A program made the translations under genes and the position numbers. Shown here piece after piece: positions 17,521 to 27,376 of a DNA stretch of 64,000 nucleotides. Each line of letters opens with the position of its first letter. The stretch's first letter is position 1. Under the pieces are notes generated by a model that worked only from the letters and a program-made list of their open reading frames with translations, did no database searches and was not told where the DNA came from. Source of the stretch: Advenella faeciporci (GTDB taxonomy: Bacteria; Pseudomonadota; Gammaproteobacteria; Burkholderiales; Burkholderiaceae_B); contig NZ_BMYS01000011.1 of NCBI RefSeq assembly GCF_014652395.1, forward strand, positions 31,333 to 95,332. The letters run 5' to 3'.

Positions 17521-18486
17521 TTATTTCTGCTCAATACCAGCTGCTTTAATCAAGTCACCCCACAAAACATATTGCTGTTTCACGAAGTCGGCAAATTCCT
17601 GCTGTGTTCCACTAAAAGCATCAAAACCCAAATTAGCCAGCCTTTGCTTGACCTCTTTGTTATCCACAATTTCATTAATGGTTTTATTCAAGGTGCTAAC
17701 AACTTCATCGGGCAATCCGGCCGGTCCAAGAAAGCCGTTCCAGGAATTAATATCAAAATTATTAATGCCTGCGGCCTCCATAGAGGGCAAGTCTGGCAAT
17801 AAGGCACTGGGCTTGGCGGTTGATACTGCAAGCGCTTTAACCTTATTGGATTTAACAAAAGGAATGCCTGAAGCCAGATCGGTAAACATGAAATCAACCT
17901 GTCCGCCAATCAGATCGGTGATTGCCTGAGGGGTACCCTTATAAGGCACATGCAAAATATCAATATCCGCACTATTCCCCAATGTTGCCCCTGCCACAAT
18001 GCCAGTACTGTTACCCGAGGCATAACTTAACTTGCCAGGATTGGCCTTGGCATAATTAACCAGGTCCTTGACTGTTTGATAGGGTTTGCTGGCATTGGCA
18101 ATCAAAATAAAAGGCAAATTTCCACCGCGAGCAACAGGCGTAAAATCTTTCACAACATCATAAGATACATTTTTCATTAGCCAGGGTGCGGCCGATAAAG
18201 GTGTATTGGTGGAAATTAATATCGTATAGCCATCGGGTTTGGATTTGGCAACCTGCTGTGCTGCAATCGTTGCATTGGCACCGGGTTTATTTTCAACAAT
18301 CACCGGCTGTCCCAAGCGGGATGACATTTCTGAGGCAAAAATACGGCCTACCGCATCGGTACCGGAACCAGCTGGAAAGGGAACCACCAGCGTAATAGGC
18401 TGTTCCGGGTATGCTGCCAATACGCAACTGCTGAAAAGGCTCAGGGCCAGAACAGCCATTTTATTCTTGATACCTGCTTTATACAT
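17521..18486 (-). CDS. Bug/TctC-type periplasmic solute receptor
   Basis: 321 residues with a signal peptide (MAVLALSLFSSCVLA). The Bug-family opening YPEQPITLVVPFPAGSGTDAVGR and the ligand-loop region VENKPGANATIAAQQVA are both clear. Such receptors bind carboxylates and, in Bordetella-type genomes, feed either a tripartite TctAB transporter or a two-component signalling system. No TctA or TctB gene is present here. It lies 45 bases after the cupin gene and directly before the CoA-transferase. A good ribosome-binding site (AAAGGAG) supports the start. Confidence 0.92.
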   Translation of the reverse strand: MYKAGIKNKMAVLALSLFSSCVLAAYPEQPITLVVPFPAGSGTDAVGRIFASEMSSRLGQPVIVENKPGANATIAAQQVAKSKPDGYTILISTNTPLSAAPWLMKNVSYDVVKDFTPVARGGNLPFILIANASKPYQTVKDLVNYAKANPGKLSYASGNSTGIVAGATLGNSADIDILHVPYKGTPQAITDLIGGQVDFMFTDLASGIPFVKSNKVKALAVSTAKPSALLPDLPSMEAAGINNFDINSWNGFLGPAGLPDEVVSTLNKTINEIVDNKEVKQRLANLGFDAFSGTQQEFADFVKQQYVLWGDLIKAAGIEQK

Positions 18487-18531
18487 TATGTCTCCTTTGA
18501 CTTTTAATTTGGTTTTATCCAGCCCCCTTGC

Positions 18532-18906
18532 CTAACGAATGACTCTTTCCGGCTTTTCTTCATAGGGGGGTGAGTAAATAATAAGCACTCTGGCGGGCTC
18601 TTCGCTTGTGACGGTAAAAATGTGTTTTTTATAAGGAGGAAAATAACAACAATCACCCGGCTCCAGTTTGCCTTTCTCTCCATCCATTTCCACATCGGCG
18701 CTACCGGAAAGCAAATAACAGACCTGCTCAAGGTCTGGATGCGCATGTGGCAGAGCTCCCTGGTTTTTTTCTATCGTCCCGATCAGGACTTCCATATGTT
18801 TTGCCCCTACCGTTTCCTGACTGATCAATCTTTTATTAACGGTACCCGTATGATTGGCCGGACTATACCCTTCAATTACGTTTTCTTTAACAATCCATTT
18901 ATGCAT
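18532..18906 (-). CDS. Cupin-domain protein
   Basis: 124 residues forming a single cupin barrel. Motif 1 is visible as LPHAHPDLEQVCYLLSG with two His and one Glu metal ligands; motif 2 is PGDCCYFPPYKKHIF with the third His. It is the first gene of the cupin-Bug-CoA-transferase-dehydrogenase operon. It may be an isomerase, decarboxylase or sensor for the substrate. Its exact reaction cannot be deduced. Confidence 0.8.
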   Translation of the reverse strand: MHKWIVKENVIEGYSPANHTGTVNKRLISQETVGAKHMEVLIGTIEKNQGALPHAHPDLEQVCYLLSGSADVEMDGEKGKLEPGDCCYFPPYKKHIFTVTSEEPARVLIIYSPPYEEKPERVIR

Positions 18907-19092
18907 AAATACCCTCTTCTATTGAATTTCTGTATGTGAATTAATTTTCACACATATAAATTATTTTGTATTTAAGGGTAATTACTAAAATTGCCATCAA
19001 GTAACAAACGTAAACTCATCCACCTGACAAGGCATGGCACGGATCTTCATCAGACGCCTTTTAAAAACCGGTAAAGATCATGGCCTTGCAAT

Positions 19093-19134
19093 AAAAAAAC
19101 CTCCTGCCGCTACTTGAGCGAAGGAGGCTTTTTT
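19093..19134 (-). terminator. Bidirectional terminator after the ABC operon
   Basis: A-rich flank, CCTCCT arm, loop, AGGAGG arm and a T run. It lies 18 bases beyond the ATPase stop and is the likely end of the ABC transporter transcript. Confidence 0.7.
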
Positions 19135-19151
19135 ACGGCTTTTTACAACTA

Positions 19152-20171
19152 TTAATTATCCAAAACCACACACTCACAAGGATCAATACGCAGGTAGACC
19201 TTGCTGCCAATGTCCAGTTTGGGCAAAAACTGGTTGTTTAGGCTGTCTACGGTTAGCGCTGTGTTTTCTGCCATCACCTTGCACCGCACCACACTGCCCA
19301 GCAAATGTTTCTCGGTAATAATAGATGCAATCGGCTGGGAAACCTTCTTGCCAAAAGACAGGGAAGGATGATCCAGGATAATCGCTTCGGCCCTGATAGC
19401 CACACCATTGGGTGTTTGCAAGCCAAGCCAGCGCTGCGTATTGCCTGCATCCAGAAAATTGTAGGTGCCCATGAACTGCGCCACCATATTGCTATTGGGC
19501 CGTGCATACAACTGCTCTGGCGAACCCGATTGCTCGATACGGCCCTGGTTCATTAAAAAAATCCGGTCTGACATCGTCAAGGCTTCTTCCTGATCATGGG
19601 TGACAAAGATAGTGGTTAGTTGCAACTCTTGCTGCAATTGGCGGATTTGCTGTCGCAAATGGCGGCGAATACGGGCATCCAGTGCAGACAGGGGCTCATC
19701 CAGCAACAGAATACGAGGCTCCATCACCAGGGCCCGGGCCAGGGCCACCCGCTGACGCTGGCCGCCCGACAGCTCATGCGGCATGTTTTTTTCCTTGCCT
19801 TGCAATTCGACCCGCGCAATCGCCTGACGCACCTTCTCTTGCACCAAGGCCCTGTCCATTTTTCGCAAATTCAGGCCAAAGGAAATATTGGCTTCCACGG
19901 TCATGTTGGGAAACAAGGCATAACTTTGAAACACCATGCCAATACCCCGATGCCGGGCCGGAGTAAACGTGATGTTTTCATTGTCCACCTGAATATACCC
20001 GCTATCGGGCTGGGTCAAGCCGGCAATGCAACGCAACAAGGTAGATTTGCCACAACCGCTTGAACCCAACAAGGTCACAAACTCACCTTTTTCAATGGTA
20101 AAGCTCAACTCATCAAGAATAACGGAATCGCCAAATCGCTTGGCCAAATTGGAAACGGTTAAATAGGACAT
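19152..20171 (-). CDS. ABC importer ATP-binding protein (PotA/PhnT-like)
   Basis: 339 residues. Walker A GSSGCGKSTLL, Q-loop FQSYALFPNM, signature LSGGQRQRVALARAL, Walker B ILLLDEPLSALD and switch His in FVTHDQEEAL are all intact. The C-terminal ~100 residues are a TOBE-like domain, as in importers of polyamines, iron or phosphonates. It is the last gene of an operon with two permeases, a phosphatase-like enzyme and a binding protein. Confidence 0.93.
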   Translation of the reverse strand: MSYLTVSNLAKRFGDSVILDELSFTIEKGEFVTLLGSSGCGKSTLLRCIAGLTQPDSGYIQVDNENITFTPARHRGIGMVFQSYALFPNMTVEANISFGLNLRKMDRALVQEKVRQAIARVELQGKEKNMPHELSGGQRQRVALARALVMEPRILLLDEPLSALDARIRRHLRQQIRQLQQELQLTTIFVTHDQEEALTMSDRIFLMNQGRIEQSGSPEQLYARPNSNMVAQFMGTYNFLDAGNTQRWLGLQTPNGVAIRAEAIILDHPSLSFGKKVSQPIASIITEKHLLGSVVRCKVMAENTALTVDSLNNQFLPKLDIGSKVYLRIDPCECVVLDN

Positions 20172-20174
20172 GAT

Positions 20175-20954
20175 TTAAGCTTTATTGAAACGGTTGGCAA
20201 GCAAGGTAAACAGCAGAATGAACACAAAATAGCTGATCACAATAGCACTGGTGAAATGGCCGCTGGTCTGGCGCATATTGAACAGGTAAATCTGCAGGGT
20301 TTCAAAACGGGTTCCCACCAGCATATTGGCAAAAACGAATTCACCAAACAGCAGTGAAAAGGCAATGAACCATGCCGAGGCAATGCCCTTGCGGATATTG
20401 GGCAGCACCACCTGCATGAAGCCCTGAAAACTGCTGGCCCCCAACAGACTGGAAGCATCCATCAAATCATGCAGGCTCAGGGCCCGCAGATTATTAACCA
20501 GGGAACGATACATAAAGGGCAACACAATCGTGAAATAACAGCCCACCAGAATCCAGGGTGTACCCATCACGGGCGAGCCGGCATAAATTTGCAGCAAACC
20601 TGCCGTGGCAACAATGGGCGGCATGGCAAATGGAAGCAGAATCACCAGATCCATGATTTTCTGCCATTGCCGATAACGGTATTCCATCATAAAAGCCAAT
20701 GGCACAATCACCAACAGGCTAACGATAATGGAAACCATGCAAAGGAAAACCGATCGGCCAAAGGCCATCAGGAAGCGAGGATCGCTCCAGAGTTGCACAT
20801 ACCACTTCAGGCTTAAGGCATCAGGCAAAATGGTTGCGCCCCAAGAGGTTGAAATGGAATACAAAAAAGTGGCCAGCAAGGGCACCAGCAAGATCAACAT
20901 CACCACGCCAATCACAAGCAGATGCAAGCCCTGTCTGGAGTCCTGTTTATGCAT
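20175..20954 (-). CDS. ABC importer permease 2
   Basis: 259 residues, about six transmembrane helices. The coupling motif appears as DLMDASSLLGASSFQGFMQVVLPNIRKG, matching the EAA loop of the PotC/PhnV class. It overlaps the first permease by eight bases and lies three bases before the ATPase, so the three membrane-complex genes are coupled. Confidence 0.9.
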   Translation of the reverse strand: MHKQDSRQGLHLLVIGVVMLILLVPLLATFLYSISTSWGATILPDALSLKWYVQLWSDPRFLMAFGRSVFLCMVSIIVSLLVIVPLAFMMEYRYRQWQKIMDLVILLPFAMPPIVATAGLLQIYAGSPVMGTPWILVGCYFTIVLPFMYRSLVNNLRALSLHDLMDASSLLGASSFQGFMQVVLPNIRKGIASAWFIAFSLLFGEFVFANMLVGTRFETLQIYLFNMRQTSGHFTSAIVISYFVFILLFTLLANRFNKA

Positions 20955-21783
20955 AACGTCTCCTGCGCATCAGCCACTGGTTAATCATGGTAACCATGAC
21001 CAACTGCACAACCAGAACAATGGAAAGCGCCGCGGCCAGGTTCGGGTTCAGGGAAATATCACCGGCAACCAGGGCCCCGATACGAATCGGGATCAGGTTA
21101 ACATTACTGGCCGTGAGCGCAAATGCCGTGGCATATGCCCCCAGAGCATTGGCCAGCAGCAACACAAAAGTGCCCAGCAAGGAAGGCAAAAGAATAGGCA
21201 GCACCACTTTGCGCCAGTAATCAAAAGTACTGGCGCCCAGCAATCGGGAGGCTTCTTCCCAGTCATCCTTCAGGGCATCAAACGCCGGGTAAAGCAGCAA
21301 AACAGCCAAGGGAATCTGAAAATAGGTATACACCACCGTCAATCCGGCACGGGTGTACAAATCAAACCCGTTCAGAAACCCCGTTTTATTCAACAGTAGC
21401 GTAATGGCACCATTAGTTCCCAAAATAATAATGAAGGCAAACGCCAGGGGTACGCCGGCAAAGTTATTGCTCATATTCACAAAGGCAATCACCCATTGCC
21501 GAACCTTGCCTTGCACGAATCGTAATGACGAAGTTGCCAGCAGGCCAATCAGCAGCCCGAAAAAACTGGAGTACAGTGATAACCAGAAACTGTTTTCAAT
21601 GGCAATCAGGTAAAACCTGCTGCTTAAAATTTTTTTATAATTGGTCAGCGTAAAACCACCATCGTCTGCCATAAAACTGTTAACCAGCACCCAATAGGTG
21701 GGAGCCAGGCAAAAAGCGCCCAGCATCAACACAAAAGGAACAAAGAGCCACAAATGGGCCCTGGAAGGCTTGGCGGGCATCAT
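20947..21783 (-). CDS. ABC importer permease 1
   Basis: 278 residues with six predicted membrane helices. The EAA loop reads DWEEASRLLGASTFDYWRKVVLPILLP. Start overlaps the stop of the phosphodiesterase-like gene (ATGA). Pairs with permease 2 as a PotB/PhnU-type heterodimer. Confidence 0.9.
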   Translation of the reverse strand: MMPAKPSRAHLWLFVPFVLMLGAFCLAPTYWVLVNSFMADDGGFTLTNYKKILSSRFYLIAIENSFWLSLYSSFFGLLIGLLATSSLRFVQGKVRQWVIAFVNMSNNFAGVPLAFAFIIILGTNGAITLLLNKTGFLNGFDLYTRAGLTVVYTYFQIPLAVLLLYPAFDALKDDWEEASRLLGASTFDYWRKVVLPILLPSLLGTFVLLLANALGAYATAFALTASNVNLIPIRIGALVAGDISLNPNLAAALSIVLVVQLVMVTMINQWLMRRRRYA

Positions 21784-22595
21784 GAGAGGAAAGGTTTCAG
21801 TTCATCGTTCCGGTTGACGGCAAGACCCAAGGCCAAGGCACACAAATCCCGTATCTGTACCTGTTTGATTTCAGTGCCCGCAGCCTTGTGATTAAACCCC
21901 TGCCCCACCAGGAAAAGCGGCACTTCCCGTTCCTCGGGCAAATGCCCGCCATGGCTATGATCAACGTTCATTCCATGATCGGCAGTGACAATAATTTTAT
22001 AACCCTGCTCTTGCCAGACAGGCAAATAGTGCGACAACAACACGTCCACTTTACGGGCCGCATTACGGTAATCGGCACTGTCCCCACCCGAACGATGCCC
22101 CATATCATCCACATTCATGGTATGAATGAAAAGAAAATCGGGATCATGGGTTGTGCGCAAATGTTCCGCATCAAGCAATAAATGGGAATCCGGATAGCTA
22201 TCTTCATGATAGAAGATACCATGCTGAATAGCCAGTGACGGATCATGGGTAAAACGGTCGCGCACCGCATCATACGGTGCGCGGTTATAAAGTTCACTGA
22301 TCCAGCTGTAAGCAGCGGCCGCTGTTTTCAGCCTTGCCTTGCGGGCAAGATGAAAAATGCTTTCCTGTTTGGAAAGTTGCACAATCTGGTTATGCCGGAT
22401 ACCTGACACCACCGGATTGCTGCCCGTTAAAATACATTCGTATAAAGGACGGGACAGCGATGGCAGCTCGCACTGCAGCTTGAACACCGAGGCCTGGCGG
22501 CTTTCACATAACGCATGCAAATAACCCATGGCGTGCCTGGCTACATGCCAACCCAAGCCGTCAATAAGAATCAGTATAACTTTATGTTGATGCAT
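21780..22595 (-). CDS. Alkaline-phosphatase-superfamily enzyme (type I phosphodiesterase-like)
   Basis: 271 residues. Metal-binding residues of the phosphatase/phosphodiesterase superfamily are visible: the first Asp in LILIDGLG, a Ser/Thr-rich nucleophile segment PSLSRPLYECILTGS, then NVDDMGHRSG, TADHGMN and the SHGGH histidines. No signal peptide is seen, so it should act in the cytoplasm on an imported phosphoester or phosphonate. It is locked into the importer operon, starting 11 bases after the binding protein. This suggests the importer's cargo is phosphorylated (inference). Confidence 0.85.
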   Translation of the reverse strand: MHQHKVILILIDGLGWHVARHAMGYLHALCESRQASVFKLQCELPSLSRPLYECILTGSNPVVSGIRHNQIVQLSKQESIFHLARKARLKTAAAAYSWISELYNRAPYDAVRDRFTHDPSLAIQHGIFYHEDSYPDSHLLLDAEHLRTTHDPDFLFIHTMNVDDMGHRSGGDSADYRNAARKVDVLLSHYLPVWQEQGYKIIVTADHGMNVDHSHGGHLPEEREVPLFLVGQGFNHKAAGTEIKQVQIRDLCALALGLAVNRNDELKPFLS

Positions 22596-22606
22596 GGTTT
22601 TTGGAC

Positions 22607-23656
22607 TTATTGATGAATCAGCACATGTTCCTGCATCAGTTCAGGCAGCTTCTTGGACAAGGCATCCCAGGCGGCCTGGTCTTTGATGGGCTGAACATTT
22701 TTGTACGCTTCGGCAGGCAACAACCTGGCTTTGGCTTCTTCAGTCAACACAACCTTGTCGCGAATGGGACGGGCATAACCCTTGGCCAGATTGTTTTGGC
22801 CTGCATCACTGAAGATGTATTCACGCGCCAGTTTGGCCGCATTGGGGTGCTTGGCATACTTGTTAATAATCGTGGCATAGCCCGCCATGATTGAACCGTC
22901 TTCAGGAATCACAACGGTAAAACGCTTGGGATCAATCTGGTCACGATAGTTAAGAGCATTGAAGTCCCACAGTACCCCTACTTCCACTTCACCTTTTTCA
23001 AGTGTGGCCAGTGTGGGATTGCTTAATGACAGACGTTTTTGCCTGGCCAGTTCACCAAACAGTTCCAGGGCCGGGGTCACGTTTTTTTCATTGCCACCCA
23101 AGGCAACCGCCGCAGCCAGCACTGCATTGTTGGCCTGTGCCGCTACGCCGACATCTCCCAACGTAACCTTATACTTGCCAGAGGTCAGGTCTTTCCAGCT
23201 TTTGGGTGCGTTTTTAACCGTGTCATTATTGATGATGAAAGCGATTGCGCCGGTATAAGCCACTGCCCAATGACCTTCCTTGTCTTTCGCCCATTCAGGA
23301 ATTTCATTCCAGGTGGTGGGTTTGTAGGCCTGGGTCACTCCCTTGTCAACCGCGATAGGGCCAAAACTTTGGCCAACATCGCCAATATCAGCCGTTGCGT
23401 TTTCTTTTTCTGCCGCAAACTTGGCAATTTCCTGGGCGGAAGACATATCGGTATCCTGGTGTTCCAGCCCATAGTTGGTTTTCAGGTCAGCCCAGGTATC
23501 TTTCCAGTTAGCCCATGAGTCAGGCATACCCACACTATCCACACGACCTTCTTTTTTTGCCGCCTCAATAAGCGAAGTCAAATCAGCGGATTGTGCCTGT
23601 GCCACCATTGGTAACGATGCCAGACAGACTGCCAGCCATGCTTTTTTCAAACTCAT
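22607..23656 (-). CDS. ABC importer periplasmic binding protein
   Basis: 349 residues from the ATG at 23656, which has AAGGAAG just upstream; the frame is open 30 codons further but without a ribosome-binding site. Signal peptide MSLKKAWLAVCLASLPMVAQA. The fold is that of spermidine/iron/2-aminoethylphosphonate binding proteins, with the characteristic PKSWKDLTSGKYK segment and a C-terminal YARPIRDKVVL. First gene of the operon, transcribed divergently from the MFS exporter. Confidence 0.88.
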   Translation of the reverse strand: MSLKKAWLAVCLASLPMVAQAQSADLTSLIEAAKKEGRVDSVGMPDSWANWKDTWADLKTNYGLEHQDTDMSSAQEIAKFAAEKENATADIGDVGQSFGPIAVDKGVTQAYKPTTWNEIPEWAKDKEGHWAVAYTGAIAFIINNDTVKNAPKSWKDLTSGKYKVTLGDVGVAAQANNAVLAAAVALGGNEKNVTPALELFGELARQKRLSLSNPTLATLEKGEVEVGVLWDFNALNYRDQIDPKRFTVVIPEDGSIMAGYATIINKYAKHPNAAKLAREYIFSDAGQNNLAKGYARPIRDKVVLTEEAKARLLPAEAYKNVQPIKDQAAWDALSKKLPELMQEHVLIHQ

Positions 23657-23967
23657 TGTTCTTCCTTGGGAAAATAAACAAGGCACACAATATGCCTTTT
23701 GCATAAGAATAAGGAGGAACCGAGTATAAGGATGCTTTATTGCCAATTCATGACAGGCACAACAAATTGCAAGGCATTAAGCAAACACCCTTATTCGGCA
23801 TACAGCCATGTCATGCAAAACAGATAACAGCCTATCATTACCAGTATCAGGTATAACCAATACCGGTATAAGAAATGGTCTTGTTCATCATTCCCATTTC
23901 CCATCATAATAAATCTGACTTTTATCAATTTAAAAATCCAATCACTTCATCAGTCAAAGGCACAGCA
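23657..23967. promoter_or_regulatory. Divergent control region, ABC operon / MFS gene
   Basis: 311 bases between two divergent genes. It contains a perfect 10-base palindrome ATACCGGTAT (23860-23869), and the heptamer GGTATAA occurs twice, 15 bases apart (23850 and 23865). This is plausible as an operator, but no regulator gene is adjacent. Confidence 0.35.
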
Positions 23968-25224
23968 ATGCAAACAATCCAAGAGGAAAGCCAGGAAGAA
24001 CATTGGAAACGCAATCTGTACGTGTGCGTATTCGGCTCATTTACAACCATCATGGCCATGACATTGGTGCTGCCATTTCTGCCCATCTACATTGAGCAAC
24101 TGGGAGAAACCGACCCCGAATCCATTATTCGCTGGTCAGGTTATGCTTTTAGCGCCACCTTCCTGACAGCGGGCCTGATGGCGCCCGTCTGGGGTAAGTT
24201 TGCCGACCATTTTGGCCGCAAGCCCATTCTGATCCGTGCCAGCCTGGGGATGGCCTTTTGTATTGCCTTAATGGGCATGGTGGGGAATGTGCAGGAGCTG
24301 TTTGGCCTGCGTCTGTTAATTGGCATTTTAGGTGGGTATGCCTCTGGGGCCACGATTCTGGTGGCCACCCAAACCCCCAAAGCACATACCGGCTGGGCCG
24401 TAGGCACCCATGCTGCCGGCATGTTGGCGGGTAACCTGCTGGGGCCGTTGGTGGGTGGATTGCTGCCCGGTTATATTGGCATTAGAAATACTTTTTTTCT
24501 GGCTGCCGGGGTTATCTTCATTGCTTTTCTGGCAACCGCCTTTTTAATTAAAGAAACCCGTTTCAAACGGAAGGCGGCTGCCAGCCAAATCGTGAACAAA
24601 TCCGATGGTTTCTGGCAAAACGCCCCCAGCCGCAACCTGGTCCTGTTAATGCTTGGCTGTGCCGCCCTGTTAATGTTTGCCAATTACTCGGTTGAACCCA
24701 TCATCACCCTGTACATGGCCAGCCTGCACACCCTCACGCAAAACATTCCATTGCTGGCTGGTATTGCCATTTCAGTCACTGCCTTTGGCAGCCTGCTGGG
24801 ATCGGCCAGAATTGGCCGACTGGGTGATCAGAAAGGCCATCTTTGCGTGCTGGTTGCCTGTTTCCTGTTTACCGCCCTGACCCTGCTTTTACAGGTCTTT
24901 GCCTGGGCTGACTGGCAATTTATTGTATTAAGGTTTTTAATGGGGATTGGCTTAAGCGGCCTGATGCCAGCCATTACCGCCCTGATCCGGCATAATGTGT
25001 CGGGCCATATTGCCGGCACCGTACTGGGTTACTCAACGTCTGCCCAATATCTTGGCATGGTCCTGGGCCCGGTTGCCGGTGGCATGGTGGCAAACCTGTA
25101 TGGAATGACGGCCGTATTCATCATGACTGCAGGCATCATGGCCACAGCCGCCTTGCTGATTGGCATATCAAGAAAGCGCCAGCACAAGGTGGCTTCCCAC
25201 TTGATTAACCCAATCAACCGTTAA
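23968..25224 (+). CDS. MFS multidrug-type exporter (MdtG-like)
   Basis: 418 residues from the ATG at 23968 (AAAGG upstream). Twelve membrane segments. The MFS motif A appears as GKFADHFGRKPILI after helix 2, and its repeat as GRLGDQKGH between helices 8 and 9. Motif C-like GTHAAGMLAGNLLGPLVGG in helix 5 is typical of proton-driven drug antiporters of the DHA1 group. Divergent from the ABC operon. Substrate unknown. Confidence 0.85.
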   Translation: MQTIQEESQEEHWKRNLYVCVFGSFTTIMAMTLVLPFLPIYIEQLGETDPESIIRWSGYAFSATFLTAGLMAPVWGKFADHFGRKPILIRASLGMAFCIALMGMVGNVQELFGLRLLIGILGGYASGATILVATQTPKAHTGWAVGTHAAGMLAGNLLGPLVGGLLPGYIGIRNTFFLAAGVIFIAFLATAFLIKETRFKRKAAASQIVNKSDGFWQNAPSRNLVLLMLGCAALLMFANYSVEPIITLYMASLHTLTQNIPLLAGIAISVTAFGSLLGSARIGRLGDQKGHLCVLVACFLFTALTLLLQVFAWADWQFIVLRFLMGIGLSGLMPAITALIRHNVSGHIAGTVLGYSTSAQYLGMVLGPVAGGMVANLYGMTAVFIMTAGIMATAALLIGISRKRQHKVASHLINPINR

Positions 25225-25228
25225 AACT

Positions 25229-26536
25229 TTATTTTTCTTCCTCATGCCGGGTCACCAGTACCTGGTCAATCCGGTAATTGTCAATATCCACCACTTCGAA
25301 CTTGTAGCCCTCATACAAGACGAAGTCGGTGGGACGTGGCACTTTACGCAGCTTGTACATGATGAACCCGGCCATGGTTTCGTAATTGTTTTCAAAACCC
25401 TCAAATTCCTTAATGGTCAGGGCGGCCATCACCTCCTCGATAGGTGTCATGCCGTCCATCAGCCAGGAATGGTCATCGCGTTTTACAATCCACTCTTCCT
25501 GCAGGGAACCCACCAAATCCCCCATCACGGTACTCATGACATCTTGCAGGCTTAGCAGGCCCACCACCAGTGCGTACTCATTCACCACCAGACTGAAATC
25601 TTCCTTGGCTGCCCGGAACTGCTCAAGCGCCTCGAACAGGGTGAGTGTATCGGGCAGCACCAGCACCTTGCGGACGATGGGGGCGGTTCTAAGAGATAAA
25701 TCCTTGCCCTGCAGGATACGGGGCAAAATATCCTTGGAATCCACATAACCAATCACGTGGTCCAGCGTATCCTGGCAAACCGGAAATTTGCCATGCGGAA
25801 ATTCGGCGATTTTCTGGCGGATATTTTCTTCGGTTTCATTCAGGGAAAAATACACAATGCTTTCACGCGGTGTCATGGCAGAGGGCACAATGCGCGAATC
25901 CATCTCGAACACGTTGCGAATCATGTATTGTTCCTGCTGCAAGACTCCACCGCCCTGTGCGCCGGCTTCGGCCAGGGCCACAATATCATCACCGGTAATT
26001 TCCTCTTCGCGCACTTGCGGTACCCGCATAAGACGAAGAATGAGATTGGCCATACTGCTGAACAACCACACCAGGGGCGCAAACACCAGCATGCAAAACT
26101 TCATGGGCTTGACCACAGCCATGGCCTGTTTTTCAGGCCGGGCCATGGCAAGGCGCTTGGGAATCAGGTCTGAAAACATCACAAACGAGGCCGTGACCAG
26201 TAAAAAGGACAGCAAAAATGACCAGGTGCCCAGCATAGGCCCGTTGTAAATAACCGAAACAAGTGTGGCCACATAAGGTGACAAGGCGCTTTCACCGACG
26301 ATACCGGCCATAATCGCTACCGCATTTTGCCCGATCTGGATCACGGTAAAAAAGTTGCCGGGGTTTTCCTGCAAGGCCAGCACCTCTTGTGCTTTGGCAT
26401 TACCCTCATTGGCCAGCAGACGCAGCTTGATTTTGCGTGAAGCGGCCAGGGAAATTTCCGAAATGGAAAAGAAACCACTGATAATAATCAGCAGCAAAAG
26501 AAAAAACACGTGTGTGAGCAAATCACCAACCGACAT
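25229..26536 (-). CDS. CNNM/CorC-type membrane protein with CBS domains
   Basis: 435 residues from the ATG at 26536. The N-terminal DUF21 domain (about 1-190) has four hydrophobic helices and the SGFFSISEISLAASRK signature. It is followed by a CBS pair (roughly 210-335) and a C-terminal CorC/HlyC domain (WLMDGMTPIEEVMAAL...GFIMYKLRKVPRPTDF). Proteins of this group are annotated as hemolysins but are linked to magnesium or other cation transport. It converges with the MFS gene, four bases apart. Confidence 0.88.
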   Translation of the reverse strand: MSVGDLLTHVFFLLLLIIISGFFSISEISLAASRKIKLRLLANEGNAKAQEVLALQENPGNFFTVIQIGQNAVAIMAGIVGESALSPYVATLVSVIYNGPMLGTWSFLLSFLLVTASFVMFSDLIPKRLAMARPEKQAMAVVKPMKFCMLVFAPLVWLFSSMANLILRLMRVPQVREEEITGDDIVALAEAGAQGGGVLQQEQYMIRNVFEMDSRIVPSAMTPRESIVYFSLNETEENIRQKIAEFPHGKFPVCQDTLDHVIGYVDSKDILPRILQGKDLSLRTAPIVRKVLVLPDTLTLFEALEQFRAAKEDFSLVVNEYALVVGLLSLQDVMSTVMGDLVGSLQEEWIVKRDDHSWLMDGMTPIEEVMAALTIKEFEGFENNYETMAGFIMYKLRKVPRPTDFVLYEGYKFEVVDIDNYRIDQVLVTRHEEEK

Positions 26537-26730
26537 AAACAACCACTAAGAGTCTGTAACCCTGTGATTTTGTACCATTTGACAGGAAATGGCAATGGAA
26601 ACCGGCTTCTTAGAGGCATGGTTTCCCCTATCGCTGAACCATTATGCGTCCAGCCTGAACAACCCATTGAAAAGATAAAGAGCCGCTGGATACTGGCTGT
26701 TGATTTTCCATCCTTACTGGGCAACCCGGG

Positions 26731-27348
26731 CTAGCTCCATCGCCCGGGGGCGTAGGTAAACACCGGCAAAGACCAGCGCCAGCGAATGGCGGCAATACGT
26801 AAAGCCAGACCAAAACCGAATGAAACCAATAAATTAATGTCTTCACTGACCTGCCAGTACCGCAGACATAAATACAGAATGGCAACCAGCAATGAAACAC
26901 TGGCATACAACTCTTTACGCAGCACCATGGGCGTGCGGTTACACAACAGGTCACGCAATATGCCACCAAAAATACCGGTAGTCATGCCTGCCATAATAAC
27001 AACAGTAATACTATATTCCAGCTTCAGGGCCACATTGCAGCCAATAACGGTAAAAGCAATTAATCCCATGGCATCCAATACCAGAAAAGTGGAATGCAAA
27101 CGATGCATGTAACGGGCAACCAAGACGGTAAACAAGCCCGCAACAATCGTTATGTGGATATACATGGGGTGCTGGGTCCAGGTAACCGGGTAATTGCCCA
27201 GCAACACATCACGTACCGTACCACCACCCAAAGCAGTAATGAAGGCCACAAAAGCCACACCAAACATGTCCATATTACGCCGGCCTGCGGCAAGCGCGCC
27301 CGACATGGCTTCAGCGGTAATGGCAATAATATAAATATAGAGAAGCAA
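26731..27348 (-). CDS. TRIC-type cation channel / YadS family (UPF0126)
   Basis: 205 residues. Two homologous halves, each with the glycine-rich signature: ITALGGGTVRDVLLG and TGIFGGILRDLLCN. Seven hydrophobic helices. The family was called glycine transporter because its genes often sit behind glycine riboswitches, and later shown by structure to be related to trimeric intracellular cation channels. Here a tandem glycine riboswitch precedes it, which supports a link to glycine. Operates alone. Confidence 0.92.
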   Translation of the reverse strand: MLLYIYIIAITAEAMSGALAAGRRNMDMFGVAFVAFITALGGGTVRDVLLGNYPVTWTQHPMYIHITIVAGLFTVLVARYMHRLHSTFLVLDAMGLIAFTVIGCNVALKLEYSITVVIMAGMTTGIFGGILRDLLCNRTPMVLRKELYASVSLLVAILYLCLRYWQVSEDINLLVSFGFGLALRIAAIRWRWSLPVFTYAPGRWS

Positions 27349-27376
27349 TTTCCAATCCTGATTGTTTTATGCTGCC

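Noticed and set aside
19152..23656. Naming the importer PhnSTUV
   Set aside because: The families overlap with iron and polyamine importers; the phosphatase-like gene suggests but does not prove phosphonate cargo.
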